A stretch of 64,000 nt of DNA from JAWKZG01 sp041396125 (GTDB lineage: Bacteria; Pseudomonadota; Gammaproteobacteria; Competibacterales; Competibacteraceae): contig JAWKZG010000001.1 in the NCBI GenBank assembly GCA_041396125.1, forward strand, positions 992,001 to 1,056,000, read 5' to 3'. The notes under the pieces are model-generated. The model saw only the letters and a list, made by a program, of their open reading frames with translations, searched no databases and was not told where the DNA came from. Both the position numbers and the translations under genes were made by a program. Shown here piece after piece: positions 9,106-17,152 of the stretch. The number at the start of each line of letters is the position of its first letter. The stretch's first letter is position 1.

Positions 9106-9738
9106 CTAGGGCGAATGATCGGTAGAGGTCGGCCCCAGGGGTATCCAGCGTGCTGAAGAGCTGTTCTGGACCAGCATGCGGCTAAGCAGTCCAGCCAGCA
9201 CAGCTTGTTCGTTCGGGCTAAAGGTATTCACCAACTGACGCTCCATCGCCGCGTGATCCGTCATGGCGCGATCCACCAGTGCTTTGCCTGTTGGGGACAG
9301 TTCGACGATGACAGCCCGGCCATCCTGCGGGTCGGACAAGCGTCTGATCCACCCTTTGCGTTCCAGGCGAGTCAATAAATTCGAAGTGCCCCCGGAGGTA
9401 AGCAGTAAGGTATCAACGAGCTGGGAGGGTGACATTCGGTAGGGTGCGCCACTGACTCTCAATGTGGCGAGTACGGCGTAGGTGGAATAGGTCAGGCCGT
9501 GCGGTTTCAGGGCGCTGTTGACGGCCCGGATGATAACGTCCTGCAGACGAAGTATGCGGCCAACAATCGCTTTACCCGAACAATTAATATCGGGACGCTC
9601 CTGACCCCACTGCGCCATACCTCTGTCGACGATATCCAGCTCAGAAGCCTTAGCTGTGTCGCTCTGAAGGGTTATTTCAGGGCTTTTTTCAGAGCTTTTT
9701 TCAGGGACTGTCTCAGGATTTGGTTTTTGTGAATCCAT
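9106..9738 (-). CDS. MarR family transcriptional regulator
   Basis: A 210-residue winged-helix repressor-type protein. The MarR core runs from about residue 60 (GRILRLQDVIIRAVNSAL) through the recognition helix (LTSGGTSNLLTRLERKGWIRR) and the wing (DPQDGRAVIVELSPTG). The first 40 or so residues are a low-complexity tail containing a 12-bp tandem repeat (EKSS/EKSP) and are unlikely to be folded. It lies 58 bp upstream of the binding-protein gene on the same strand, so it is likely to be the regulator of the transport/catabolic operon and may be co-transcribed with it. An AT-rich inverted repeat upstream could be its own operator. Confidence 0.85.
   Translation of the reverse strand: MDSQKPNPETVPEKSSEKSPEITLQSDTAKASELDIVDRGMAQWGQERPDINCSGKAIVGRILRLQDVIIRAVNSALKPHGLTYSTYAVLATLRVSGAPYRMSPSQLVDTLLLTSGGTSNLLTRLERKGWIRRLSDPQDGRAVIVELSPTGKALVDRAMTDHAAMERQLVNTFSPNEQAVLAGLLSRMLVQNSSSARWIPLGPTSTDHSP
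9671..9706. repeat. 12-bp tandem repeat in the marR-family gene 5' end
   Basis: Three 12-bp units (two near-identical CTTTTTTCAGRG plus a diverged copy) inside the N-terminal tail of the MarR protein. It is the same class of in-frame repeat as at 4331-4386 and 21182-21241. Confidence 0.8.
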
Positions 9739-9784
9739 ATTCTCAGAGTCATATCACACCAGTATTTATAAAATATCATTTATT

Positions 9785-9802
9785 TATCTTTCATAAAAGA
9801 TA
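9785..9802. promoter_or_regulatory. inverted repeat, candidate MarR operator
   Basis: TATCTTT and AAAGATA around a 4-bp spacer in the AT-rich region about 45 bp upstream of the marR-family start codon. MarR proteins bind short AT-rich palindromes, so autoregulation is plausible but inferred. Confidence 0.4.
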
Positions 9803-9887
9803 TTTATTTCATAGCACCCTAAGTGATTGCAAGACAAGTAAAATCAGAAACACGAGGCAGGTTAAATAATTCATAGCGATCGCTTAC

Positions 9888-9901
9888 TTGATCAAGATCA
9901 A
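9888..9901. promoter_or_regulatory. FNR/ANR-type binding site
   Basis: TTGATCAAGATCAA is a perfect match to the FNR/ANR consensus TTGAT-N4-ATCAA. It lies about 150 bp upstream of the DUF1269 gene and about 150 bp upstream of the divergent marR-family gene. The DUF1269 gene is the likelier target, under low oxygen. Confidence 0.65.
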
Positions 9902-10048
9902 TGCGCTTTCCATCCAGCCTGATTATTGTTTCCAAGTAATAAGGTTTCCCGTTGAATCAACGTGAAGCTTGCGATTTGGATCATCAGCTTGCGCGCTCTC
10001 ATGGCAAGTCGAATCCTTGTTTGGACATTCACAAAGGCAGGTAATACC

Positions 10049-10561
10049 GTGAGACGTATCTATTTCTTAGTTCCCGATCTGGAAACCACACATAAAATAG
10101 TCGATGAACTTAAGCTCGCCGCCATAGAAGAGCGCTTTATCCACGTTGTTGCTCGCGAAGGAACGCCTCTGGAAGATATACCAGAAGCAACCATGCTGGA
10201 AAAGACCGATTTTGTGCCGGGGTTGGAAAAGGGCGTGGCCCTGGGCGGTGTTACCGGTTTGATGGCCGGTTTAGTCGCGGTCAGCTTCCCGGTTCCGGGC
10301 ATCGCACTCGGCGGTGGCGCGGTATTGATGCTCTCGTTATTAGGTGCCGGTATTGCCGCGTGGTTTGCTAGCGTGGTGGGTTCCGATGTACCGCGGCCCC
10401 GCGTAGAAGCGTTTGAAGAGGCAGTTAAAAAAGGTGAGCTGCTGATGTTGGTTGATGTGCCGAAAGATCGGGTAGCGGAAATCGAGGAACTGGTTAAGAA
10501 GCATCACCCCGAAGCCGAGTGTGAAGGCACGGAACCAACGCTCCCCGTTACCCTTGGATAG
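10049..10561 (+). CDS. DUF1269 domain-containing protein
   Basis: A 170-residue protein of a family common in gammaproteobacteria with no assigned function. I chose the GTG at 10049 because homologues that I recall begin RRIYFLVPD and an AAAGGCAGG ribosome binding site lies just before it; the longer open frame adds unrelated residues. The middle holds a Gly-rich membrane-like segment (GGVTGLMAGLVAVSFPVPGIALGGGAVLMLSLLG is one hydrophobic stretch in two halves) between a soluble N-terminal part and a C-terminal part ending KKHHPEAECEGTEP. The layout resembles stress-related small membrane proteins. The upstream FNR-type box suggests oxygen-linked control. Confidence 0.8.
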   Translation: MRRIYFLVPDLETTHKIVDELKLAAIEERFIHVVAREGTPLEDIPEATMLEKTDFVPGLEKGVALGGVTGLMAGLVAVSFPVPGIALGGGAVLMLSLLGAGIAAWFASVVGSDVPRPRVEAFEEAVKKGELLMLVDVPKDRVAEIEELVKKHHPEAECEGTEPTLPVTLG

Positions 10562-11266
10562 TCTCTTATTACGAAGCAGCCAATGGGTCCAACGGTTTTT
10601 GGCAAAATTGCCGGACAAAATGCGCTAAGATTTGGTCCGAGAACTTCGCGAGGTCTCGAGCGCAGTCAAAAATGATACTACCTTTACTTTTAAGGTCATG
10701 CAGCGCGATGCACCAAAGATAAATGAGTCCGACAAAAAGAATGCCTGCCAGCAACGCTGGCAGACTGCTGGCGGGCCGTAAAATCAACCTCATTACGGAT
10801 AATTGAAGAGATCTATCACCTATTTATGGGATAGGCAGACTTTGACTGCACTGCTATATTTATTAATGCGCTGCCTGCACATTGCAGACGAATACATAAA
10901 CAGTTATAAAAACAATAGTTATACAAAACAAGGATTGAACTGGAGAAGGTTCGGTACGTGCACGCCATATCTCGACGTGCAAATTAATGATTCGACACGG
11001 AGTTAAAATCATGCTCTTTTTCTGATCTTACCCTTGACCAGACGTTGTTCCCTTGCAGTGATTTCCCGCATACCGTGCCGCCTGACGAGAGCGCCAATCG
11101 CTTTCATCGCCCTACCCGTAAACAACCGGCCTTTAACTAAGGCGTAAACCAACCGTTCCTGCTACAGAGATACTTGTGGTCTTCACCCAAAGTCACGTTT
11201 CCCAGCGGGCGGCAGCAGATAACAATCCAGTTACCCCTCTGGCTTTCGTTCTCTAAATTTGAGGGT
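10562..11266. other. intergenic region, no clear gene
   Basis: About 700 bp without a convincing gene. It holds a perfect 8-bp hairpin (10745-10763, CTGCCAGC/GCTGGCAG) without a T run, and a 32-codon minus-strand ORF at 11009-11107 (MKAIGALVRRHG...) preceded by GGGTAGGG. The latter could be a small protein or a gene remnant. A hydrophobic minus-strand frame at 10569-10793 lacks a ribosome binding site. Confidence 0.4.
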
Positions 11267-12259
11267 ATGAATATGGGCACAGAAACATGGTATCGCGGCG
11301 AAGCAGCGGAGGCGCTGTTTCCAGCCGCGGCGGCGCCATCCATGACCTTGGCGAAGGGGCTATTACACATCAGATCGGGAAATAGCCAAACAGTATGCAG
11401 ACACCCGGGCGAAAAAACGACCCGGCCAGTTCCCGCGCCTATCAGGTACCAGTTGACCGCACCCGCTTACGGTTCTTGATCTGACCCAGGATGCAAGATG
11501 GAATACCTTCCTGCGTGCAGCAAACCGGCAGCGAAACCTCTGACGGTAGAGCAGTTAATCAAAATGGCGAATGAAAACTATGGCCGTTTTTTTAACACGT
11601 TTGTGACGCAGCATAAAATAAACCTCAAGCAGTACAACGCTATTATTGGCCCTGAGTTCGTCAGAGGCGGCAAGCAACTGTGCATTCTGCTTAAAAATGG
11701 CCAGCAGACCCTGCTGCATGCCCAGCTGCGGGCCAGCTATCAATTGTATTACCAGGGCGGTAAAGAAATGGCTCCACGTCCTGTTACTGCGCCCAATGCC
11801 GCAAGCGCTATTCCGCCCAGCGCTGTCAAAATTCTCAGACCAGCCAGTGGATTGCGACGAGCCGCAGGCAATCAGGCCGCCGCCGCAATGGTAGGCGTTG
11901 CGCCGGGCGGCCTGGCACTCTGGCTGGGTGGAAAAGGGATTGAAATGAAAATTGGGTAAGGAATCCTCGAAACTACCCACGCTGCAGCAATCAATAGTAT
12001 TCTCGCTCGCAACCAGGGTGTTTTATTGATTATCCGGCTTATGGAATGGGACATGCAGAACGATATCGGCATGCAGTTCAAAATCGTTTCTAAGTCTGCA
12101 TGTACACAGCGGCAGCACACAGCCCTCGGCGCTCCAGTCCCGGCATTCCCAGGCCCGACTGTTACCCGGTCCGCCAAAAGGCTGGCACACTCTCACGCAG
12201 TACACCTGGATACCGCCCCAGAGCAGTTAAATTTGCCGATTTGCGGTTGCCTGGCCTAG
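11267..12259 (+). pseudogene. ADP-ribosyltransferase-like toxin remnant
   Basis: Pieces of one protein can be followed through all three frames. They begin with MGTETWYRGEAAEALF, then GGAIHDLGEG, YYTSDREIAKQYADTRAKK, AYQVPVDRTRL and VLDLTQDARWNTFLRAAN. A longer block follows in one frame, LTVEQLIKMANENYGRFFNT to IGPEFVRGGKQLCILLKNG. The frame continues past a TAA at 11957 with ILETTHAAAINSIL. The order of a WYRG arginine, a YYTSD strand and a late IGPEFVRGG glutamate resembles the R-S-E layout of ADP-ribosyltransferase toxins. This is my inference from motif order, not a database match. At least five indels or stops are needed, more than for neighbouring genes, so real decay is likely. The intact ADP-ribosylglycohydrolase next door supports the reading. 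Confidence 0.5.
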
Positions 12260-12299
12260 CATGTGTGTCCTGTGCAACAGCAAAACAAGATCAATACGT

Positions 12300-13244
12300 A
12301 TGACACATCGTGTGACGTCGCTCGCCCGCGCGCAGGGTTGTTTACTCGGCCAGCTGGCTGGCGATGCTTTGGGTAGCCTGGTTGAGTTTCAATCCCCTGC
12401 CGAGATTCGACGAAAATATCCCGCGGGGGTGCGGGAATTAGCCGATGGCGGCACCTGGAACACTGTTGCCGGACAGCCCACAGACGATTCCGAGATGGCC
12501 TTATTACTGGCCCGAATGCTGCTTGAACGCGGCACTTACGTCGCTGAAGCGGCACGCACGGCATATATTTTCTGGCTCGACTCCGGTCCGTTTGACTGCG
12601 GGATGACAATCGCTGCAGCCCTGCAGGGTCAGCCCAACCCTGCCAGTCAGGCCAACGGTGCGATGATGCGGGTAAGTCCGCTGGGTATTTTCGGGGCCAG
12701 ATATCCGCTAGAACAGGTTGCATATTGGGCGCGACTCGATGCCACGCTGACTCATGCCAATCCACTTTGCCAGGATGCCAATGCCTTGTTCGCCATGGCG
12801 ATTGCACACGCTATAAAAACCGAAGCCGATCCACAGGCGCTGTATCGGTCACTCCTGCAATGGGCTATTGAACTGGCAGTCGATCCCGCACTATTAGCGA
12901 CTATTCAGCAGGCGAGCACGGCACCGCCGGATGAGTATGTGCGGCAACAGGGCTGGGTATTGATCGCGTTTCACAATGCTCTCTGGCAATTACTGCATGC
13001 CCCGAACCTGGAAGAAGCAATAGTCGATACCATCATGCAAGGCGGCGATACGGATACCAATGCGGCTATCTGTGGCGCCTTGCTAGGCGCGGTATATGGC
13101 CGCCAGGCCCTGCCCGCACAGTGGCTGGAGCGGCTACTGAACTGTCGCCCCAAAGCCGGCACGACTGGTGTCCATCACCCACGTCCCGAATGCTTCTGGC
13201 CGGTTGATGCCCTGCAGCTGGCACAGCAGCTGTACGCTGGATAA
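12300..13244 (+). CDS. ADP-ribosylglycohydrolase family protein
   Basis: A 314-residue protein of the ARH/DraG family, which removes ADP-ribose from modified proteins or small molecules using two magnesium ions. The metal ligands are visible in GQLAGDALGSLVEF near the N-terminus, PTDDSEMALLLA near residue 60, and GGDTDTNAAICGALLGAVYG near 245. Length and order are normal for the family. I start at 12300 because the family begins with the RAQGCLLGQLAGDALG helix a few residues in. The ribosome binding site is weak, which fits expression coupled to the upstream frame. It lies directly after the ART-like toxin remnant, so it may be its immunity or antitoxin enzyme. It could also be an independent ARH. 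Confidence 0.87.
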   Translation: MTHRVTSLARAQGCLLGQLAGDALGSLVEFQSPAEIRRKYPAGVRELADGGTWNTVAGQPTDDSEMALLLARMLLERGTYVAEAARTAYIFWLDSGPFDCGMTIAAALQGQPNPASQANGAMMRVSPLGIFGARYPLEQVAYWARLDATLTHANPLCQDANALFAMAIAHAIKTEADPQALYRSLLQWAIELAVDPALLATIQQASTAPPDEYVRQQGWVLIAFHNALWQLLHAPNLEEAIVDTIMQGGDTDTNAAICGALLGAVYGRQALPAQWLERLLNCRPKAGTTGVHHPRPECFWPVDALQLAQQLYAG

Positions 13245-13287
13245 ATCCCCTGCCCTGCCTGGCAGTAATAGGCTTCAGCCGGCCCGC

Positions 13288-13949
13288 TTATCCGCGTATC
13301 TTGGCATTTTGCTCAACCACAAAGCTCTGAAAAAGCGTATCGAACACGATTCGGATCTTCTCAGCGATAAAAAACACGATTTCTGTATACGTGGAACTGA
13401 TCTCGATAAGGTTGACGTTCTGCAAGGCCACCCGCTGCAACAGGGTATACAGCATCCCCGGCACATCAGCGTAGTGCGTCCCGAACTGCAGCCAACCGAG
13501 GCAAGCCGTGAATGCAGATAAAGCGGTGGCTGTTCCAGCATGTTTTGCAAATGGGTCTGGTAGCGATTCTCCACGATAATCGTGATCTCACGCATGCCTT
13601 TCCGCCAGATTGCAGAAGCCACTGTTCTTCTGCACTTCGTTATACAGCCTGTTCAGGCGCTCATGGGCTTGCGGACTACGCGGAAATGTCGCTGTACAAA
13701 GCCCGGACACAATCGCTATTTTTTCAATAGCATAGTGCTCAGCAGTCGGTGTTGCAGCAAGCAGCGAACACTGCAGCCTGGACAGACTCATGGTGATAGC
13801 ACTGATGCTGATTTCTTTTTGAATGCGGGCGATCACCAGAAGGCTGCAGATAGGCCAGTTGAGTGAGATTAAAAGCCCGTGGTGAATCCCGAATTCCAGC
13901 AAGGGATTGCTTTAATAATGCTCTGTAGGGCTTCGCTGACTCGGATCAT
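13288..13949 (-). pseudogene. ACT-domain protein, degraded by several frameshifts
   Basis: A gene of about 220 codons can be pieced together from three frames. The start is MIRVSEALQSIIKAIP at 13949. Then come fragments around FNLTQLAYLQP and IARIQKEISISAITMSLSRL, a long block YAIEKIAIVSGLCTATF, REITIIVENRYQTHLQNML, and a C-terminal ACT-like domain YADVPGMLYTLLQRVALQNVNLIEISSTYTEIVFF. This matches the layout of aspartokinase-like ACT proteins with an N-terminal helical part and no kinase domain. At least three frameshifts are present. No single frame exceeds about 100 codons, so the gene is dead or the sequence is poor here. Function of the family unknown. Confidence 0.55.
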
Positions 13950-13951
13950 TT

Positions 13952-13965
13952 GTTATAAATATAAC
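13952..13965. promoter_or_regulatory. AT-rich palindrome in divergent promoter region
   Basis: GTTATA-AA-TATAAC is a perfect palindrome between the ACT-domain remnant and the divergent DapA-family gene. It could be an operator or simply promoter sequence. Confidence 0.3.
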
Positions 13966-14076
13966 GTTGACTGATAAATTTCAATTTATTTATCGAAAAA
14001 TTTTGCGGCCTGCCAGGCACCACTTAGGCTTCTGTTCCGATACCCATACCGTTACTCAATACAGGAGCACCCGCCC

Positions 14077-15009
14077 ATGTCTGACCCCACATTACCGCAG
14101 GGAACCTATGTCCCTGTAGTGACCCCTTTGCAACCGCCGGTGAGGTGGATTACCCCGCCCTCGATCAACTGCTGCAGCGTCTGCTGAATGCCGGCGTCGA
14201 AGCCCTGGTGCTGCTGGGTACAACCGGGGAAAGCCCGACCGTCACCCCTGACGAGTTCAGCGCCATCATTGAACATACGCTGGCCCAGGTACAAGCCCGA
14301 AGTCAGGGCCAGGTAACCGTACTGGCCGGCATCGGCACGAATGATACCCGCAGCAGCATAGCGCAGGCCCGCACGGCTGGAAACCCTGGGCGTAGACGGT
14401 CTGCTGCTGGTCTGCCCTTACTATAATAAACCGACCCAGTCGGGCATTCAGCGACATTTTGAAGCAGTTGCCGACGCCGTCTCAATCCCGCTGCTGGTTT
14501 ACAATATTGCCGGCCGGACAGGTGTCAATATCGAGACGGACACGCTGCTTGCCTTGAGTGCGCACCCGAATATTGTCGGGGTCAAGGAAGCCAGCGGCGA
14601 CATTGAACAGATCAGCGACGTGCTGCAACGGCTAGCACCGGATTTTCTCGTTCTGTCCGGCTGCGATCATTTGAATTTTCCGCTGCTGTGTCTGGGCGGT
14701 CACGGGGTGATTTCCACCTTGGCTAACCTTGTACCAGGCGATGTCAAAGCCCTGGTCGATGCCGTATTAACGGGAAACTACGCGACCGCGCGACGGCTGC
14801 ATTTTCAGTTGTTGCCACTCGCCTATGGTTGTTTCCTGGAAACCAACCCGATCCCGATCAAAACAGCCCTGGCGCTAACGGGTGAAGTACAGGATGTCTT
14901 TCGACTGCCGCTGGAATGCATGCAGCCGGACACACGGCAACGCTGGCAGGACATCCTGACAGCCTACGGCCTGTTGGCACCGGTTAAGCTGACAGACCGG
15001 GCGGCCTGA
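14077..15009 (+). pseudogene. dihydrodipicolinate synthase (DapA/NanA) family lyase, frameshifted
   Basis: A class I aldolase-type TIM barrel of about 310 codons. It begins at 14077 (MSDPTLPQGTYVPVVTP), preceded by ACAGGAGC. Frame breaks occur at the C4 run 14123-14126 (five would restore the frame) and near 14375-14378. The parts read GEVDYPALDQLLQRLL, VEALVLLGTTGESPT, ETLGVDGLLLVCPYYNKPTQ, then VYNIAGRTGVN and NIVGVKEASGD, which holds the Schiff-base lysine. The GTTGE and YYNKP motifs are diagnostic of the family. It could be a DapA paralogue or a catabolic aldolase. The neighbouring sulfatase and anion permease do not point to lysine synthesis. Confidence 0.82.
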
Positions 15010-15495
15010 TACATGACGCGGATAGATTTGCGACATGTTGCTGCGCCTTGAACATTCCTGGATTCCCGCCTGCGCGGAATGACGGAGTGAGGTGGTTGAT
15101 GTGAACGATGCAAGATCATGCGCTTTTTGTATGAGGAGTTGTTTTTGAAACAGCTTCGGATTCAGCATAAGGACGTGCTGAACGCTCATTAACAGCGTTA
15201 GCGGTTAAAACCGAGGAACAAGCCAAATCAGGGCGGCGTACCCTTGTGCCTGCGCACAGTACACCTCCGCAGTCTTTATTTTGGTCCCACAGCGGACTGG
15301 CCAGACACCGGCTGTCAAAACACTGTAAAATTCTAACGTGCACCGGTGTAAACATCGTTTACAGCGTCAAGCCGTAGTACCAGAGTTCCAGCGATAACGA
15401 TAATTCTCAACTTTATGCTGGCAATCGACACCCGCAGAAAAGCTGGATTATCAGCTTAATCCTGTTGTTGTACTTATATCGCCCCTGAAACAGAC
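15010..15495. other. intergenic region
   Basis: About 490 bp with no supported gene. It contains the palindromic element at 15056-15085 and a few short inverted repeats such as AACGCT/AGCGTT. The open frames present have skewed, protein-unlike composition. Confidence 0.5.
15056..15085. repeat. REP-like palindromic element
   Basis: The segment around GATTCCCGCCTGCGCGGAAT is an imperfect palindrome of a kind I recall as dispersed, multi-copy intergenic repeats in many proteobacteria. I see only this copy in the window. Confidence 0.5.
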
Positions 15496-17069
15496 ATGAA
15501 TCAGATTCGTAATATTTTATTCATCATGGCCGACCAGCTGCGGGCGGACTATCTTGCCTGCACCGGCCACCCGTACCTGGAAACACCGCATATCGATGCC
15601 CTAGCCTGACGGGGTGTCCTGTTTAATCGGGCGTATTGCAGGGCTCGACCTGCGGCTCTTCGCGGGCTTCGTTTTATACCGGGCGCTACGTCAGCAGCCA
15701 CGGTGCGACTTACAATAATTTCCCGCTGCGGGTGGATGAACGCGGCATGGGTGATTATCTGCGGCCACTGGGTTTGCGCACCGCTGTGGTCGGCAAAACC
15801 CATATGGAAGCCAATAACGCCGAGATGTCCCGACTGGGAATCGACCCGAACAGCCCCCAGGGCCAATTAATTGCCCAGGTCGGCTTCGAGCCCTATGAAC
15901 GTGACGACGGACTGCATCCGGACAAATTTGTCTCCCCCAATCTGCGCTATAACCGTTATCTGTGTGAGCGCGGTTACGACAGCCCCAATCCCTGGCATCA
16001 CTATGCCAACGCCGCGCAAGGCCCGGACGGCGAGCTATTAAGCGGTTGGTATCTGCGCCACGCTGACCAGCCGGCACGGGTACGCGAGGAAGATTCCGAA
16101 ACCCCTTATATGACCAGCCGGGCCATAGATTTTATGCGGGAAGCCGGTACTCAGCCCTGGTGTCTGCATTTAAGCTATATCAAGCCGCACTGGCCGTATA
16201 TCGCACCGGCGCCCTACCACAATCTTTATACTCGCGAGCAAATCCTGCCGGCCAACCGCAGCGAACCTGAACGCAATGACCCGCATCCGGTCGTGGCGGC
16301 GTTCATGACGCACGCTGAGGGACAGGCGTTTGCCGATCCGCAGTGCCGTGCGACAGTGATTCCAGCTTATATGGGCTTGATCAAACAAATCGACGACCAG
16401 CTGGGCCGGCTCTTCGCAACTATGCAGCAACAGGGCTGGCTCGACCATACTCTGATCGTCTTTAGCAGCGACCATGGTGACTATCTCGGCGACCACTGGC
16501 TAGGGGAAAAAGAGCTTTTTCACGACGCCTCGGTACGCTTGCCGATGATCATCGTCGATCCGACAGCGGCAGCCGATGCCACGCGAGGTACGGTGAACGA
16601 TGCTCTGGTAGAGTCTATCGATCTGCTGCCGACTTTTCTTGATCTGCTCGGCGGCAGCATTCCCGAGCACATTCTGGAGGGCCGCTCATTACGTCCCCTG
16701 CTGCACGGCGAGACCGTCTCCCACTGGCGCGAGGCGGTGTTCACTGAAGTGGATTATGCCGCCCGCCCGGCTCGCCGTTTGCTGCGGCTCGGCCCGCAAC
16801 AGGCACGTGGCACTATGGTCTGCAGCAAAGACTGGAAATACATCGAGTATCCGCCCTTCCGGCCACAACTGTTCAATCTCCGTGACGATCCGGCCGAGCT
16901 CATCGATCTGGGCGCTGATCCTGCTTATGCCGCCGTCCGCGCCGACTTGCGCGAGCATTTGTACGATTGGGCGATGTCACGCAAGATGCGACTCGGCATT
17001 GATGATGCCCGGGTCGAAGCACGAACCGGCAACGCGCACAAGCGCGGCATTATTTTCGGTGCCTGGTAA
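15496..17069 (+). pseudogene. sulfatase / phosphonate monoester hydrolase-like protein, interrupted
   Basis: An alkaline-phosphatase-fold hydrolase of about 525 codons. The ATG at 15496 opens with NILFIMADQLRADYL, which carries the first metal aspartate. A TGA at 15607-15609 stands where the context ETPHIDALA-x-RGVLFNRAY suggests Arg. A one-base loss near 15634-15636 follows. The rest is one long frame with SSDHGDYLGDHWLGEKELFHD (metal-binding DH block in two parts) and a normal C-terminus. The nucleophile motif reads CGSSR, with Ser in place of the Pro or Ala of the formylglycine signature CxPxR. The SFYTGRYVSSHG context points to the phosphonate-monoesterase branch. The SLC13 permease gene follows directly. 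Confidence 0.8.
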
Positions 17070-17152
17070 GCCGCTGCCATGAACATGATTTTCATAACGT
17101 CCTTCCCTTATATGTACCACTGCAAGCACTTATCCACTGCAAAGGGGCTGGC

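Noticed and set aside
10569..10793. Minus-strand hydrophobic frame of 74 codons
   Set aside because: A possible membrane helix at the N-terminus, but there is no ribosome binding site and the C-terminal part is not protein-like.
15116..15355. Minus-strand frame of 79 codons in the gap before the sulfatase
   Set aside because: Composition is unlike a folded protein, and no start signal is seen.
15607..15609. In-frame TGA in the sulfatase considered as selenocysteine
   Set aside because: The position is not catalytic, the context suggests Arg (one base change), and a frameshift follows within 30 bases.
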